Positions 1 to 11,059 of a DNA stretch of 64,000 nt are shown here, in pieces (position 1 is the stretch's first letter; every line of letters starts with the position of its first letter). The notes beneath the pieces were generated by a model that saw only the letters and a list, made by a program, of their open reading frames with translations, did not search any database and was not told where the DNA came from. The position numbers were made by a program, and so were the translations under genes. Source of the stretch: Tetrastigma voinierianum (Eukaryota > Streptophyta > Magnoliopsida > Vitales > Vitaceae). Location of the stretch: NCBI GenBank assembly GCA_016808115.1, contig JAEQBH010000649.1, forward strand, positions 1,116,001 through 1,180,000. Reading direction: 5' to 3'.

Positions 1-610
1 TCCTGGATTCGCTTCAATCCCCCTGTGGTTAACTATGAAACCCATAAATTTTTCCTCACTGACACGGGGCGCGATTTAGCCTGGGCTTAGCTTCATGTAT
101 AATTCCTCAGATCTCGGAATGCCTCCGAGAGATGGATGATAGCGTGAGACGGACTTAAGTGATTTTACCAAGATACTGCCTATGTATACCTTACTGTTTA
201 TTCCATTCGCCTTTGGAACATCCGATTCACTAGTCTCTGGGTGCTCGCCTCCTACATTCTCGAGTCCAAACTAAGATTACCCGATAACGCAGGGTTCCCT
301 CGTGTCGTGATCTAATGAGTTTTTTCTCGGGTCCCCCGGTCCATGCTGATCCGATCAGAATGAAAATGCATCCATAAAATCAGTAGTTCGTGGCCTCGCC
401 GTGGTCCACGATGAGGTCGATTCTGCAGGTTGTCCTCTGGACATGCTTTGTTTATGTCATGAAGTCGATGCGTAGTCGCCACTCGTCGGCTTTCTCGACG
501 AGTACCAACGTTAGCTAGCCACCTGGGTATCTCTACTCTCTTATCGCCTCCTCGCTCGAGTGAGTTTAACGACCTCCTCGATAGCTTTTTCTGCCTTTCC
601 GGCATAAACT
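1..610 (-). pseudogene. pol: Tat/Ogre-like reverse transcriptase, 5' half, degraded
   Basis: Reverse transcriptase copies the element RNA into DNA inside virus-like particles. On the minus strand one frame stays open from 605 down to 312 (97 codons). It shows PERQK at its start, then PRWLANV, the block DINKACPEDN and, before its end, HELLILWMH and RISMDRGTREKTH. These are the N-terminal RT blocks in the Tat lineage of Ty3/gypsy. The frame then breaks. At about 4-62 another frame reads SEEKFMGFIVNHRGIEANP, the conserved stretch that follows the catalytic box in Tat-type RTs. The catalytic aspartates should lie near 110-250 and I cannot read them. The domain is cut by the window edge; RNase H and integrase would lie to the left. 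The family call rests on several motifs in the right order; the Tat/Ogre sub-lineage is less certain. Confidence 0.8.
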
Positions 611-1460
611 CCCGCTGCGAACCTGGCTCAAGGATGGCCAGGTTCGCTACGGGTGATTATCGTATCGATTCTCCCTGTCTCGTCTCAAGGCCCATGCGGT
701 AAAACGCTTCTATTCCGTCTCAAAACCAGTGAGGAGGCCTTGAGATCCCTTGCAGTTCCTCGGGCTTCAATGCCAGATGTCTGGTCGTCAGCCCACGGCA
801 CAGTTCTAGTTCCTCCGAGGGCTCTGGGCTGTGAGCACCTCTGTCACAAGATATCAAGCCTCGTCTGCTGCCTCACGTAGTTCAGACGCTTTTGCTTCAA
901 TGGAGGTCGTGTAACACTCTCTCGCCAATTCGCCGATTTCTGACCGTCCCGACTCCACCACCGCTTCCGGGAATTTGATTATCATGTGATATGCCGAGGG
1001 ACGCTTTTATCAAGGCTGAGGGAGGGTCTCCGCTCTAGCAAAGATACATGTGGGCCGATCAAGGCCCACTATAAGGAACCTTGTTTGCCGCTCGGCCGTC
1101 AAGTGTGGGGGTTCTCCCAGTGGTCAAGACTAGTTGAATCGGTTCAACTAAGAAGCATTCCTCTCCGAAAATCCTCACAGATGTGTGCGTCGACCTGGAT
1201 CTAGCTTTCCTTCCAATACCCATCTCACAAGGCCGACGTGGAAGACGATGTCGCACCCGAACCCCATTATCAATTAAACTCCTGGTGAACTGCAGGTCAC
1301 ACACTGCGCCTACCACACGGTCACATAGGTGTCGCACCCTTCCGTGATCCGAGTCGAGAACGTGATGGTAGTGTCTTCCATTCGCTAATTTAGATACTGC
1401 CAGCTTTTCCCCATGTCCGCTGATCTTATGCTCGTAGTGGGCTTTTCTTCGAGCCGAACT
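611..1460 (-). pseudogene. pol: Tat-like aspartic protease and protease-RT linker, degraded
   Basis: The retropepsin domain cleaves the Gag-Pol polyprotein during particle maturation. Minus-strand reading shows LIDNG at about 1263-1278, the usual plant Tat form of the active-site block, with aspartate kept. Further downstream come a PSAYH-like block (about 985-1000) followed by KFPEA and then ARECYTTSI near 900-925, all in the order expected after the protease core. The linker continues as ELREAADE and further acidic text into the RT fragment at 605. Blocks sit in different frames with stops between them, so the protein is dead as written. A longer open frame at 1571-1059 overlaps the region but mixes real and shifted frames and is not a separate gene. 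Confidence 0.7.
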
Positions 1461-1869
1461 AGATTCTCCTCCTCCAAAGAATCCTCCCGAGATCATACAT
1501 GGATTTCTCCTGTGGGCCGTTTGTGCCGAATCGCACTCTGGTCGAGATACTCGCGAGCCGGGGCCTGCCATGGTTCTGGCCCGACTTTCAAGGTTTGATT
1601 CTCGAACTCGTTCCTCGAGATATGAAACTCGAAGATATCCGTCGAATCAAATATTCTATTTCCTCTTCTTGGCTGTATACAAATAATCATGGGCGACCCA
1701 TACTCGCGAACTCGCAATACTGCGTTATCCCTCACGTGGGATCCGATTTCATCCGAGTTCTACCAACTCAGAATCGCCGTTCGCACCTCATGTGACTCAG
1801 GATACCGAGGTCGTTAAGGGAGTGAAGTGTTGCGACTCCGTGATGTCAGTTTCCGGCTTGCCGTGGCCC

Positions 1870-2600
1870 AAACTGGCCTCTCGGACTTCCTCCTTGGGAC
1901 CGTCCCGTTCGGGGCCCTGGATTTCCTCCGGGTCACCACTTCGCTCCGCCCTCGTCGTCGTCTGTCATCCCTTTTTTCTTTTCGCGGCTGAGGAGCTCTC
2001 TTGATACGAGGGCTTCCTCGCCGTTTATGTACTTTTCTGGCTTCATGAGACCTCACATGCTAGCTTGAGGGGTTCTTCGAGATAGAGAACATCGTCCTTT
2101 TGATCGTATCGCCCAACTACATGAGCCGTGGACAATAATTTTCGTCTGGGTACGCTCTATCTTCAAGGACTCCTACAATCTCCTCAGACATATGATTTCA
2201 AACTTTCCCGGTGATCCTCGCTTGATGGTCAATAGATGGTAGCTCGGCTTCACGTCCTAGCCCGATGAAGTGGGAGACGAACGAACAGCCTAGTTCCCCC
2301 GAATGACAAGATAGATGGTATGGGGAATTTATCAACTGTGCCAAAGTCGGCCCTTTCGAGCGTAGTGGCTAAAGCCCCGCGACGCACGTGGTCCCGATAC
2401 CCATGCACCCATCTGATTTTGTAAGTATTAAGGTGATCGATCGGATTCGACCATCGAACGTTTCACCCGAGGATTTTAAATTTCACGAGTGGGAAAGTGT
2501 AAGACCTCTACAGGAAGGGAGATTCCGTTTGAGCCAGACTAGGTATCTTATGTATCCGGGTTCGCCTTTGCTTCACTTTTCACGCGGATGAGTTTTTGTT
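1870..2600 (-). pseudogene. gag: Tat-like gag core, degraded
   Basis: Gag forms the intracellular particle. On the minus strand, pieces in three frames follow the order of the plant retrotransposon gag domain. Near 2380-2410 a short piece resembles the VMC-type motif. Near 2280-2345 there is a tryptophan-containing piece followed by the INSP stretch. The LFVSHF-like block lies near 2270, and SEEIVGVLEDRAYPDENY runs along about 2110-2190. The piece nearest the protease ends in a proline-rich stretch. No frame remains open longer than about 80 codons. The position directly upstream of the protease supports the call. The exact N- and C-terminal limits are not visible. Confidence 0.55.
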
Positions 2601-3008
2601 GAAGGTTTTGAACCCACCGTCCCGCGACCTGCTCCCTGCTTCCTCTAGCCACGGTGATTCGCTTCGCTCACGAACCACCTCCCGCATAGCTTCGCTTCCC
2701 CTCCGTCGCACAACAAGGGTCCCCGCCCGGGCCCGACCGACTCTCGCTTCGCCCGATGCCCGGAATGTCTCGACCAAGTTGCTCGCTGGGAGGAGGTTAC
2801 GGCCTTCCGGCTCATCGGTTCTCGCTGATGTCAGACCGCCCGTAAGCCGCTTCCACCTTCGACCGTGACGCCGTCGATGAGGCGAAGCCGCCCACTTCGC
2901 TTCAGACGCTACATCGTCACCGCCCCAAAGGGGTCCGCCGTCATCACTCGCGGATTCGCGGTTCTGCGGGATTAGCGTTACCCCGCCATGCTCGGTTGAT
3001 ACCATCAA
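2580..3008 (-). pseudogene. Possible N-terminal gag reading frame of the Tat-like element
   Basis: An open frame of 142 codons runs from 3008 to 2580 on the minus strand, much longer than its neighbours. Its product is rich in arginine, serine, glutamate and glycine, with no predicted membrane segment or catalytic motif. It sits directly upstream of the gag core in the same orientation, where Tat elements carry a variable, charged gag N-terminus. The stretch is distinctly GC-rich compared with the rest of the window, so a long open frame is also easier to obtain by chance (fewer AT-rich stops). An antisense frame at 2596-2868 is its shadow. I regard it as a likely gag N-terminus rather than an independent gene. 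Confidence 0.35.
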
Positions 3009-3744
3009 GAATCGGCGAATCGCGCATAAGCGATGGGCGAATTGCCGCTCCTACGCACGCGCTTAACCGATGATGCCTATTTCAACCGAACGGCTGAGCG
3101 TGTCGAGTCGCTAGGCCGACCAAGACCGCCGAGGGGCCGGCCGGCGGACGCCGACCGCTGGGCCGGGTGATTACCCAACGCCGGGCTTATAGGATCCCGT
3201 GCGCACTCTCCCGCAAGAAGAACCGCATGAAGATACTACGTAGGTTTCGCCGCCGCCCGACGCCTGCTCGACACCTCTTTCTCGTAAAAGAGGATGCTTG
3301 CATTACTTAGAATTAATGATCTTTAAGGTCGAGCCGAATCTTAGATTACTTATTCTGGATACCTCATCCACCTCGACGACGACAGTACTTCCTCGAAGAT
3401 GCTCTCAGAATGCCCGACGAAGAATCTGACAATAAAGCCGAGTTTATTCGAAGTAATCCTCCTTCCTTATCGGGGTATCCAACTAACGGTCTTCTCTGCT
3501 TTTCCTTCCCTTTATAATAGGACTTGATCGTGGACAATAGGACGTCTTTTCGGGAATATGCTATCTTCTCAAGTATTTGCAAAGACATGGTTTGACCGGG
3601 CCGTGCATGGGCCTTCCCGTTCTTCCGTGTCCATGTTCCGCCTAACGGCCGCCTTGTTCGCTGTTATAAGGACATGGACGTGGGCACGGTCCTCACCGCT
3701 CTTTTGGGCTGGCGAATGAAATGCCTGACCTAGTTCTGTATCCC
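3009..3744. other. GC-rich 5' leader or LTR part of the Tat-like element, unresolved
   Basis: By position this should be the leader, primer binding site and 5' LTR end of the minus-strand Tat-like element. I see no convincing tRNA-complementary site and no TG...CA boundary. GC content is high up to about 3250 and falls afterwards. The 74-codon minus-strand frame at 3364-3588 has no recognisable motif. Confidence 0.35.
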
Positions 3745-5412
3745 TATCAAAGTAATTATGTTTAAGTTTTTATATCTTTATTTTATTTTTCCCATTTCCT
3801 TTAATTATTTCAATAATCTTTATTACTTTAAATTTCAATGATCGTTATTACTATTTTACGAACTGCTACTCAATTTCTTTTATCCTGGATGTAATTTATG
3901 ATGATGAATATAATAATTTTTCCTTTAAAAAAAAAAAAATTTAGAATAAGCTTTAAGTTTTTTTTTTTTTAAATAAAATATTATTTAAAAGGGTGCGGTG
4001 AGACTGCAACAAGATTATTTTAAAGGCTTCAAGTGGCATCATGAGTTTTCAGGTGGGCTTGAACGCTTGGGGCCAATTCTTACAGGAGAATTTTAATAAT
4101 TTGCCACTATTATAAGAATTTTAAATAATTTATTACTATAATGATAAGAGTGTTGGCTGTCTGCTTTTTTAAATTAAATAAATTCTTATCTTTAGTTTGA
4201 CTTTGCAATGGCCTTGAATTATCAAGTGTCTACTTCTGTCAATTTAGACATTCTAAGCTTTCGTTGTAGGACCTCACCCACGTAGGAAAAAGCAAATAAA
4301 TAATAACAATAAATTAAATAAATTTAAATTATTAAAAATTATGTATCAATTAATCAAATAAGTTGGGAATTGCATGTCACTTTCATCCCTTTCATGTTTT
4401 ATAATTAGGTAATGATGGTAGAAGGTTATGATATTAAATTCAATTCTTATTGTTGCAACAATTCATTAATTATTATGTAATTAATATTTCAAGGACATTG
4501 CGTAAAACGACTGACATTTTGAATGATGTGGCTACTTAAAGATAGGTTTCTTTGGAGAATATATCTTTTGGGGGTCATTTGAAGCCACTTTTCATAAAAT
4601 CACTTTTAGCTCTTGGGTTTATTCTACAGTTATTCCAAAAAGCATTTTTAATCGAAAAATAAATATTTTAAAAATAAAATAATATTTTAATACGTTTAAA
4701 GAATACATTTACGCCAAAAAATCGTTGAAGCAAAAACACAGTCAAATATATCATTATTCTGTCAAAAATCTTTATATAATATGACTCAATGTTAGATATA
4801 AATTAACAAAAAAAATTTAATAGTATTTTTGAATGATTTTGATTAAAAACTGATAAGAAAAGTTACCACCTATTTAAGAACTATTTTAAATTTATTATTT
4901 TTATTTTTATTTTCATTTGTACTTAAAATTTGTAAATAAATTTTGTAAAACAACTCCTTTCTATAAGGAAAACAATTTAAAACATGGTAAAGAACTTCCA
5001 AACTCTTTCAGAATATATTTCAAACGGGCTCTTATAAGAAGAAAAATTGTAAAAATAATTTATATATAAGAATACATGTAAATTTACAAGGAAAGAAATA
5101 AACAAATACAAGGAACAAATAAACAAATTATCCTATAATCAAGAAAATAAAAGTTGATTTTCAAATGTAAGATTTGACAATCATATCTCATAATTAACCT
5201 CTTCAAATATTATGATTTTATCTCTATCAATATTCCTTCAATTATTTTGAATTACATTTTTATCTCTTTTAATTTATATCACTTCCCCTTTTAAGTTGAG
5301 TATGAGTGTCACACATGCCTAACTTGCATAACGAAGTATAAAAATTATATCTAAGTATGTTTGGTTAAGTATATCAGTGAGTTAATCTTCATACTTCACA
5401 AATGGCAATTTA
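3745..5412. other. AT-rich stretch without recognisable genes
   Basis: Composition changes sharply near 3745 to AT-rich DNA with short A and T runs (for example near 3929-3942 and 3959-3970). No open frame over about 60 codons, no retroelement domain and no repeat shared with the rest of the window is visible. It ends directly at the CHR1 3' LTR, so it is either the sequence CHR1 inserted into or the remains of the Tat-like 5' LTR. If the former, it is the only candidate non-retroelement sequence here. Confidence 0.4.
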
Positions 5413-7589
5413 TGTGATGCCCCAATTTCCAGGTGTCCCGTTGACAACCCGCCAACCCGCAGAATTTATGTTTTGGGTCGTTTTGCACCTAAGTCTTGGT
5501 ATCGGAACAATACCAACCACCCATGGACATCGAGTTACTCAGCACCACTTCCATACGTCCTTCACCGACCATTCATTCATACAAAGACCAAATATAAAAG
5601 AAATGAATAATTACAACCAGAAGTGAGTCCGATCACAACCCTCTTCCCATAATTACATTACCCGACTATTTGCAGAATAGTCCAAAAGAATTTTATAAAA
5701 TTCTTTGCTACAAAACACTTTACAAAAATGTTACTCAAGGACATATGTCGACCTCCTTGGTAATCATGGCCTCGCTCGTAGCGCCGTCTCCCGTACACCC
5801 CGTACTCCAGCTGGGTCCTAATGACGGGTGAGCAATGCCCGCAGGAAAATCCTCCTACAAGGGTTATCTTCACCTTAAATGCACATACAATGGCATACAA
5901 ACATCAAACCACATTCCATACGGAAAATGCAATCCTATATAAAATATTTCATGTCATGCATGAGATTTGCACTACGCCTACAACCCGAGTCCCGACCGAC
6001 TCTCTCATACATGCAAATGTCAAGTGTGAAAACAAGTTATTGTGTTTCACGACTTAACCCATTGAACCCTCCAATATTTATTTAATTTCATCAATCTCGT
6101 GGTGTTTTTGTGTAAATGACTTTGGGGTCACACCGCGGCTTCGTACGCCTTTCGACACTTCATAACTTTCTCATCATAGCTAATCTACCACATTTTGCTT
6201 CACTCAAACATTACCTAAATTTATTATTATTATTTTATAATCTCGTGAGTTCACTTTGGATTTGTCCCAATTTCTCCAGCTCACTACACATTCACCAGAA
6301 TGGTGAATAACCAATACCATGCACATACACCCGACTTGATACAATGTCCCCGTGCATATGAAATGCAATTATGCCATTTCATACAATAACATGTTACATG
6401 CAAAATGAGAACTACATGCAACATTTTCAACATATGGATAATTATATTTTCTACATATAATTCACATCCATCAAAAGAACATATATAAACATGATCTTTT
6501 CACACACAACATATTATTCAACTCAAGCACATCAATATCAATGTCACTTGCACAGAGTCTGCTATCCTCTCCCATTTTTATCATTTTTATTCTATTTGCA
6601 CTCCACTACTCACACACTAATACTAACAACCCTGGGTGATACGGGTACTGATCGAAACAGTCCTCTGACTGACGTGTGGGTCTGGATCAGCGAATTAGTC
6701 CCATTTTCCAATATTCAGTCCAAAAATCTTGGGACTAAATCATACGGCCAATCACGACCCCAAAGAAAACCCATGCCATTAAATGGCTTTTAGGCTAAAA
6801 ATAATCAAAGTAGGAAAATTCCTTACCTCGTGGAGTTTGATGAAACTCCAAGATTTTGGTACTCACGCGTAGCTCAAGATGCGTAGAGTAACTTTAATAC
6901 TGACCATCAAGATTTGACCATCGGAGATGGAAAATTCCCCTTTTTCTCTTCCTCCTCCTTTCTTCTCCTACTCATCCGGCTTCCTCCTCTCCTATTTGCT
7001 TCCCTCATTTTCTTTTTTTTTTCTTCATTTTCCTTTCTTATCCAATCTAACATCCTTCATTTTGTTTGCTTCCATCTCATTTTCTTATTTGTCTTATTTG
7101 TCTTTTTTCTCTCATTTTCTATCTTCTTTCATTTTCTCCTTTCAATTCTTTTTTATCCTCATCCACCGACTTGTCCAAATGGGGAAGCTTCCTCCCCACC
7201 TTCCTACTCTCCTCCCCACATGCCAGATGTCATCATCACTTTTTTTTTTTCTTAATTTTCTTTTTCCACAATTTCCTCATTTGACAAATGGCTCAATGTG
7301 AGCCATTCATCCAAGTTTGCTACACCACATGGATATCATGCCACGTGTCACTCCTCTAAGGTGCCATGTGGCATCTACATGATCATTCCATGTGTCACCC
7401 GACACGGCAACAAAAACGGAAATTTCGACTCTCTTGAATCGACTAAATTTGACGGAGATAACTAGATTTTTATGAGACGAATTCAACGGTGAAATCGCTT
7501 CGTCATCCGAGATCTAGAAAATTTCGGGCCTAAATCAAATTTCATCGTTTTACTCATGTTCGTAAATTGAATTTTTCCCTTGCTTTACA
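5413..7589 (-). repeat. CHR1 3' LTR
   Basis: In plus-strand reading it begins TGTGATGCCCC and ends GCTTTACA, so the termini form a short inverted repeat (TGTGATGC against TGTAAAGC). The first ~1.5 kb aligns by eye with 42788-43991 and then with 47530-47890 (shared landmarks: the CCCCAATTTCC start, the CATTCATTCATA run, the GCCATTAAATG and TTTTAGGCTAAAAATAAT stretches). It holds a long pyrimidine tract at about 6940-7260. Open frames in that tract are low-complexity Phe/Ser-rich artefacts. No gene is present. The left TSD would be ATTTA (5408-5412); its partner lies outside the window. Confidence 0.8.
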
Positions 7590-7627
7590 TTCTTCAACCC
7601 CTTACTGTAATCTCGTCCCCTAAATTC
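7590..7627 (-). other. CHR1 polypurine tract region
   Basis: Read on the minus strand, this stretch just after the integrase stop is purine-rich (TTAGGGGACGAGAT, then AAGGGGTTGAAGAATG) and touches the first base of the 3' LTR. The polypurine tract primes plus-strand DNA synthesis. The placement fixes the LTR boundary at 7589. Confidence 0.65.
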
Positions 7628-7662
7628 ACACATGCTAGCACAACACAACACATGAATATGCA

Positions 7663-9060
7663 TATCTCTAGTGCCAAATATTAGACCACTTCACCTCATC
7701 CTCAACAGTGAAAAGATATGGCCCTCGCATCGCGGTTCCTATGCTCCCAAGTCGCCTTCCTCCACACCCTGTCGCTACAACATTTCACTAGCCGCATGGT
7801 CTTGCGTCACAAAACTTGATCCCGACTATCCAAGATATGCATTGGTCCCTCCTCGAAGGTCCCATCAGTATCAATAGTAATCTCTCCCTAATCCACTATA
7901 TGAGTTGGATCTAGAGTTTACTTCTGGAGCATGGAGAAGTGGAACACCTCGTGGACACTTGATAAACTCGGTGGTAGCGCCAACCAATAAGAAACTGTAC
8001 CCACCCTCTCGAGTATCTCGAAGGGCCCAATATACCTTGGCACTAGCTTTCCTCACTTATCGAATCTGACCACTCCTCTCTTAGGCATCACTTTCAAGAA
8101 GACGTGATTACCTACCCCCAAACCTGTATAACGAGACGCCGTCTGCCTACGTAGCCTTTCCGTCTCCTCTCGGTTACAAGGAGGCTCTTCCGAATCAAAT
8201 CCACCTTCTCAAAGGTGTCTCTAATCAAATCCGGACTAGTGATGGAACTCTATCCCACCTCTGTCCAACAAATCGGGATCATATACCTCCATATTGCTCT
8301 CATAGGGTGCCAACCGATACTCGCCCGATAACCGCTGTTGCGACCCACTAAGGGTAAGTGCTCCTAGCTACCCTTAAGATCTAGGACGGATGGTCGCAAC
8401 ATGTCCTCTAAACCCGTATGGCTCTCCAACTAACCATCCGCTTATGAAAAGCAAAGGCTCATCGCTTAATTGTGCGGGCCTTTGGAAACTCTTCCAAAGT
8501 GTGTCAGGTAAACCCAGGATCTCTATCCAATAATGCATAGAGACCGGAACTCACACCGAACAATCTCTCTAATATACAACCGGCAGAATTCCTCCAATGT
8601 GAAGGTCATCCACATCGCTAGAAAATGTGCCAACTTAGTGAGCCAGTCCACTATCACCCACACCGAATCGTGCCTCTACGGTGTCCGTGGCAAGTGGGTG
8701 ACAAAGTCCATCATGATGTGCTCCCACTTCCACTCAGCCACCTCCAATGGATGGAGAAACTCGCTTGATTCTCGATGTCAACTTTACCTCACACGTGAGA
8801 CATCAGTTTAACAAAACTTAACGTGTCGCTTCATTCCGCCTCCAATAATATCAAGCATTTAAGATCACAGACATCTTCGTGCCACTTTGATGCACATCAA
8901 AACAAGAGTAGTAGAACTCCTTGAGGATCTCCTCTCTCAAATCGGTTAGCTGGGGAATCACAACTCCGCCTCTATACCAAAGACTACTCATCTCGTGGAC
9001 GGCCCACCTTCACCCATACCCGACCGTACCCGATCCTCAAAGTGGACGATATCTCACGCC
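7663..9060 (-). pseudogene. pol: CHR1 integrase with C-terminal chromodomain, degraded
   Basis: Integrase joins the cDNA copy to host DNA; the chromodomain steers insertion to marked chromatin. On the minus strand, pieces appear in order. The zinc-binding region lies at about 8980-8800. The core contains KWEHIMMDFVTHLP (about 8728-8692), carrying the first catalytic aspartate, and then HDSVWVIVD. The GPY/F module reads VGNHVFLKVMPKRG and PRYIGPFEILERVG (about 8130-8010), followed by LPPSLSSVHEVFHFS. The chromodomain-like tail includes EEGPMHILDSRDQVL and a tryptophan-containing LLWRHR stretch (about 7850-7690). Translation would stop near 7663. Several stops and frameshifts interrupt it. Order, spacing and the chromodomain identify a plant chromovirus. 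Confidence 0.85.
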
Positions 9061-9079
9061 TGCCCTAGCCTAATCACCC

Positions 9080-9600
9080 TACTCAGTAGGGACGACGTAG
9101 CCACCAAACTCCCTAATTCTCCCTAAGCTTGATCACTATACTGCAGCCTAAACTGTCACACAGTCTCGAGCATCTACCACTATAGGGAACCTACATCTGC
9201 AGGTACTCCTCGCGGACTTCCGACTAAGTGCATCAGCCAATACATTTGCCTTTCCAAGATGGTAATGCAAAGAAGCCATAACCTCCGCATACTCCATCCA
9301 CTTGTGCTGCCTCATGTTGGAGGTCCCGTCGTGAAAATATACTGAGACTCCTCAGGGAACCAAAATACTCAAACTGTTCACCATATAAGTAGTGGCACTA
9401 AATCTTCAAGGCAAAGACAATGGTCGCCAACTCTAGGTCATGTGTAGGGTAATTTTGCTCATGATTCTTTAGCTGTTTGGAACCATAAGCTACAACCTCC
9501 CATACTGCATCAAGACACATCCCAGTCCATCCCTAGAGGCATCACAATATACCGTGTACTGGTCTCTGCTCCGGACTATCGAATAGAGCTGAAGTAACCT
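9080..9600 (-). pseudogene. pol: CHR1 RNase H, degraded
   Basis: RNase H removes the RNA strand from RNA:DNA hybrids during reverse transcription. Minus-strand reading shows QLKNHEQNYPTHDLELA at about 9475-9425 followed by TIVFALK and HYLYGEQFE. After a gap it shows MRQHKWMEYAEVMASLHYH (about 9320-9264) and LGKANVLAD, close to the end of the domain. These blocks are typical of Ty3/gypsy RNase H and lie directly between RT and integrase of the same strand. One in-frame stop falls after FALKI, and a frameshift follows the GEQFE block. Confidence 0.8.
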
Positions 9601-10327
9601 TTTCACTCCTGGAATGCCTTCTCACACAAAGTCATCCTACTAAACTTAACCCTTTCCGGGTTAATCTAGCTACAGGTGTCGCTAGCGCAGAAATCTTCAA
9701 TGAACCTTTATAAGACTCGCCCCAAGAAACCGCAGATTCAAGACTAACTTCGGCCTCTAACTCATAACAAATTTTTAACCTTTGTGGTCCACTAACACAC
9801 TTGTAGCCGACATGACGTGTCCCAAGAATTTCACCTCAATAAGCGAAAACTCGAACTTACTGAATTTGGCATACAACTGATGATCCCTGAGTACCTGAAG
9901 AACCATCCTCGAATGATCCTCATGCTCCTCCTCAGACTGGGAGTAGATCAAGATGTCGTCAACAAAGACCACAATAAATTAATCCAAGTAGGGCTGAAAT
10001 ACCCTATGCATGAGATCCATGAATGCCGTTGGAATATTCGTCAATCCAAAAGGAATCATTATGAACTCAAAATGCCCATATCAAGGCCCCAAATGCCGCT
10101 TTAGGATATCAACCTCTTAATCCTCAACTCGGTGATAACCTATGCGAAGATCTATCTGTAGGTAGACCCATGCTCCCTTTCTTCAGCCGATCAACAAATC
10201 ATCAATCCCCGTAATGGATATCAATTTGATCGTGAACCTTGTTCAACCTGCCGATAGTCAATGCAATAATAAGAGTCTTGTCCACATATTCAAGAATCCA
10301 TAGTAAGACATTTGTTTCAAGAGAACC
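9600..10327 (-). pseudogene. pol: CHR1 reverse transcriptase, 5' end cut by X1 insertion
   Basis: A 65-codon open frame at 9972-9775 contains the catalytic box VFVDDILIYS, then EEEHEDHSRMVLQVLRDHQL, YAKFSKFEF and FLGHVMSA, the palm and thumb blocks of Ty3/gypsy RT. Upstream, at about 10240-10120, shifted frames read IDYRQ, LNKV and IDDL-type blocks. The reading runs right up to 10327, where the X1 LTR begins. The expected upstream linker to the protease is absent here and is not found at the right side of X1 either, which points to a deletion. A plus-strand frame at 9817-10104 is the antisense shadow. Confidence 0.85.
10323..10327. repeat. Target-site duplication of X1, left copy (GAACC)
   Basis: GAACC directly precedes the X1 LTR and recurs at 31262-31266, directly after the other X1 LTR. 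Five bases is the normal duplication size for Ty3/gypsy integration. Confidence 0.7.
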
Positions 10328-11059
10328 CGATTCGCGCCACGTGAAAAGTTATGAATCAACAAAATTTATAACCTAGCTCACTCCTACGCGTAGAGCAACT
10401 ACCGCAGATAGCGGCTCTAGGATCGAACACGTGGATGGGTTTTCGTCACAAATGATTTTGTAATGAGTCAAAAATGGTGAGGCATTTGTTCGATTTTGGA
10501 TTTGTATAAATATAGTGGTTAAGCTTACTATACTAATCGAAGGCAATTTGAAATAAGATGTAAAAGCAGTCCTCAAGTTTTCAAGCCACTAGTTTGGTAT
10601 GATAGAGTTGCAAAGGTGTCCTCGGTTATTTCTCGCATTAGGAAGATGACCTATAGTCATTTCCAAAACTCGACCCTGCTTCAACCTTAAAGACCAACCC
10701 TCAGCACCATCTCCCTTGAAACACAGCAACCCACCGAGCACAAATGCCCGAAGTCAAAATTCAAAGCATTAAACTCACTCTCCACGGCTTGTAAATGACA
10801 ATTAATGGATGCCGTGTATCTACCACTAAGACATCAACCCTAAAAAGCTTGCCAAGTATTGACCAATGAGTACATAAAATAGCTTTAAACCTAGTTTTAG
10901 AAAATTTGAAACATAAATAATGGCCAGCACTCCGCTTCTGCAAACAGAGGATCACCTTACAAACATATCAACCTACCTAGCAACCTCCTCTCTTCAAGGT
11001 TTAGAGGCTTTTTAGACAAACATCCTTTCGAGTCATTATCCTCAAAGGGTGTGTTTGGT

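Noticed and set aside
1059..1571. A 170-codon minus-strand frame as an independent gene
   Set aside because: It overlaps the Tat-like protease on the same strand and contains only parts of its motifs; others are in different frames. It is a mosaic of shifted frames.
6914..7301. Overlapping plus-strand frames resembling hydrophobic membrane proteins
   Set aside because: They arise from the pyrimidine tract of the CHR1 LTR (Phe/Ser/Leu in all three frames).
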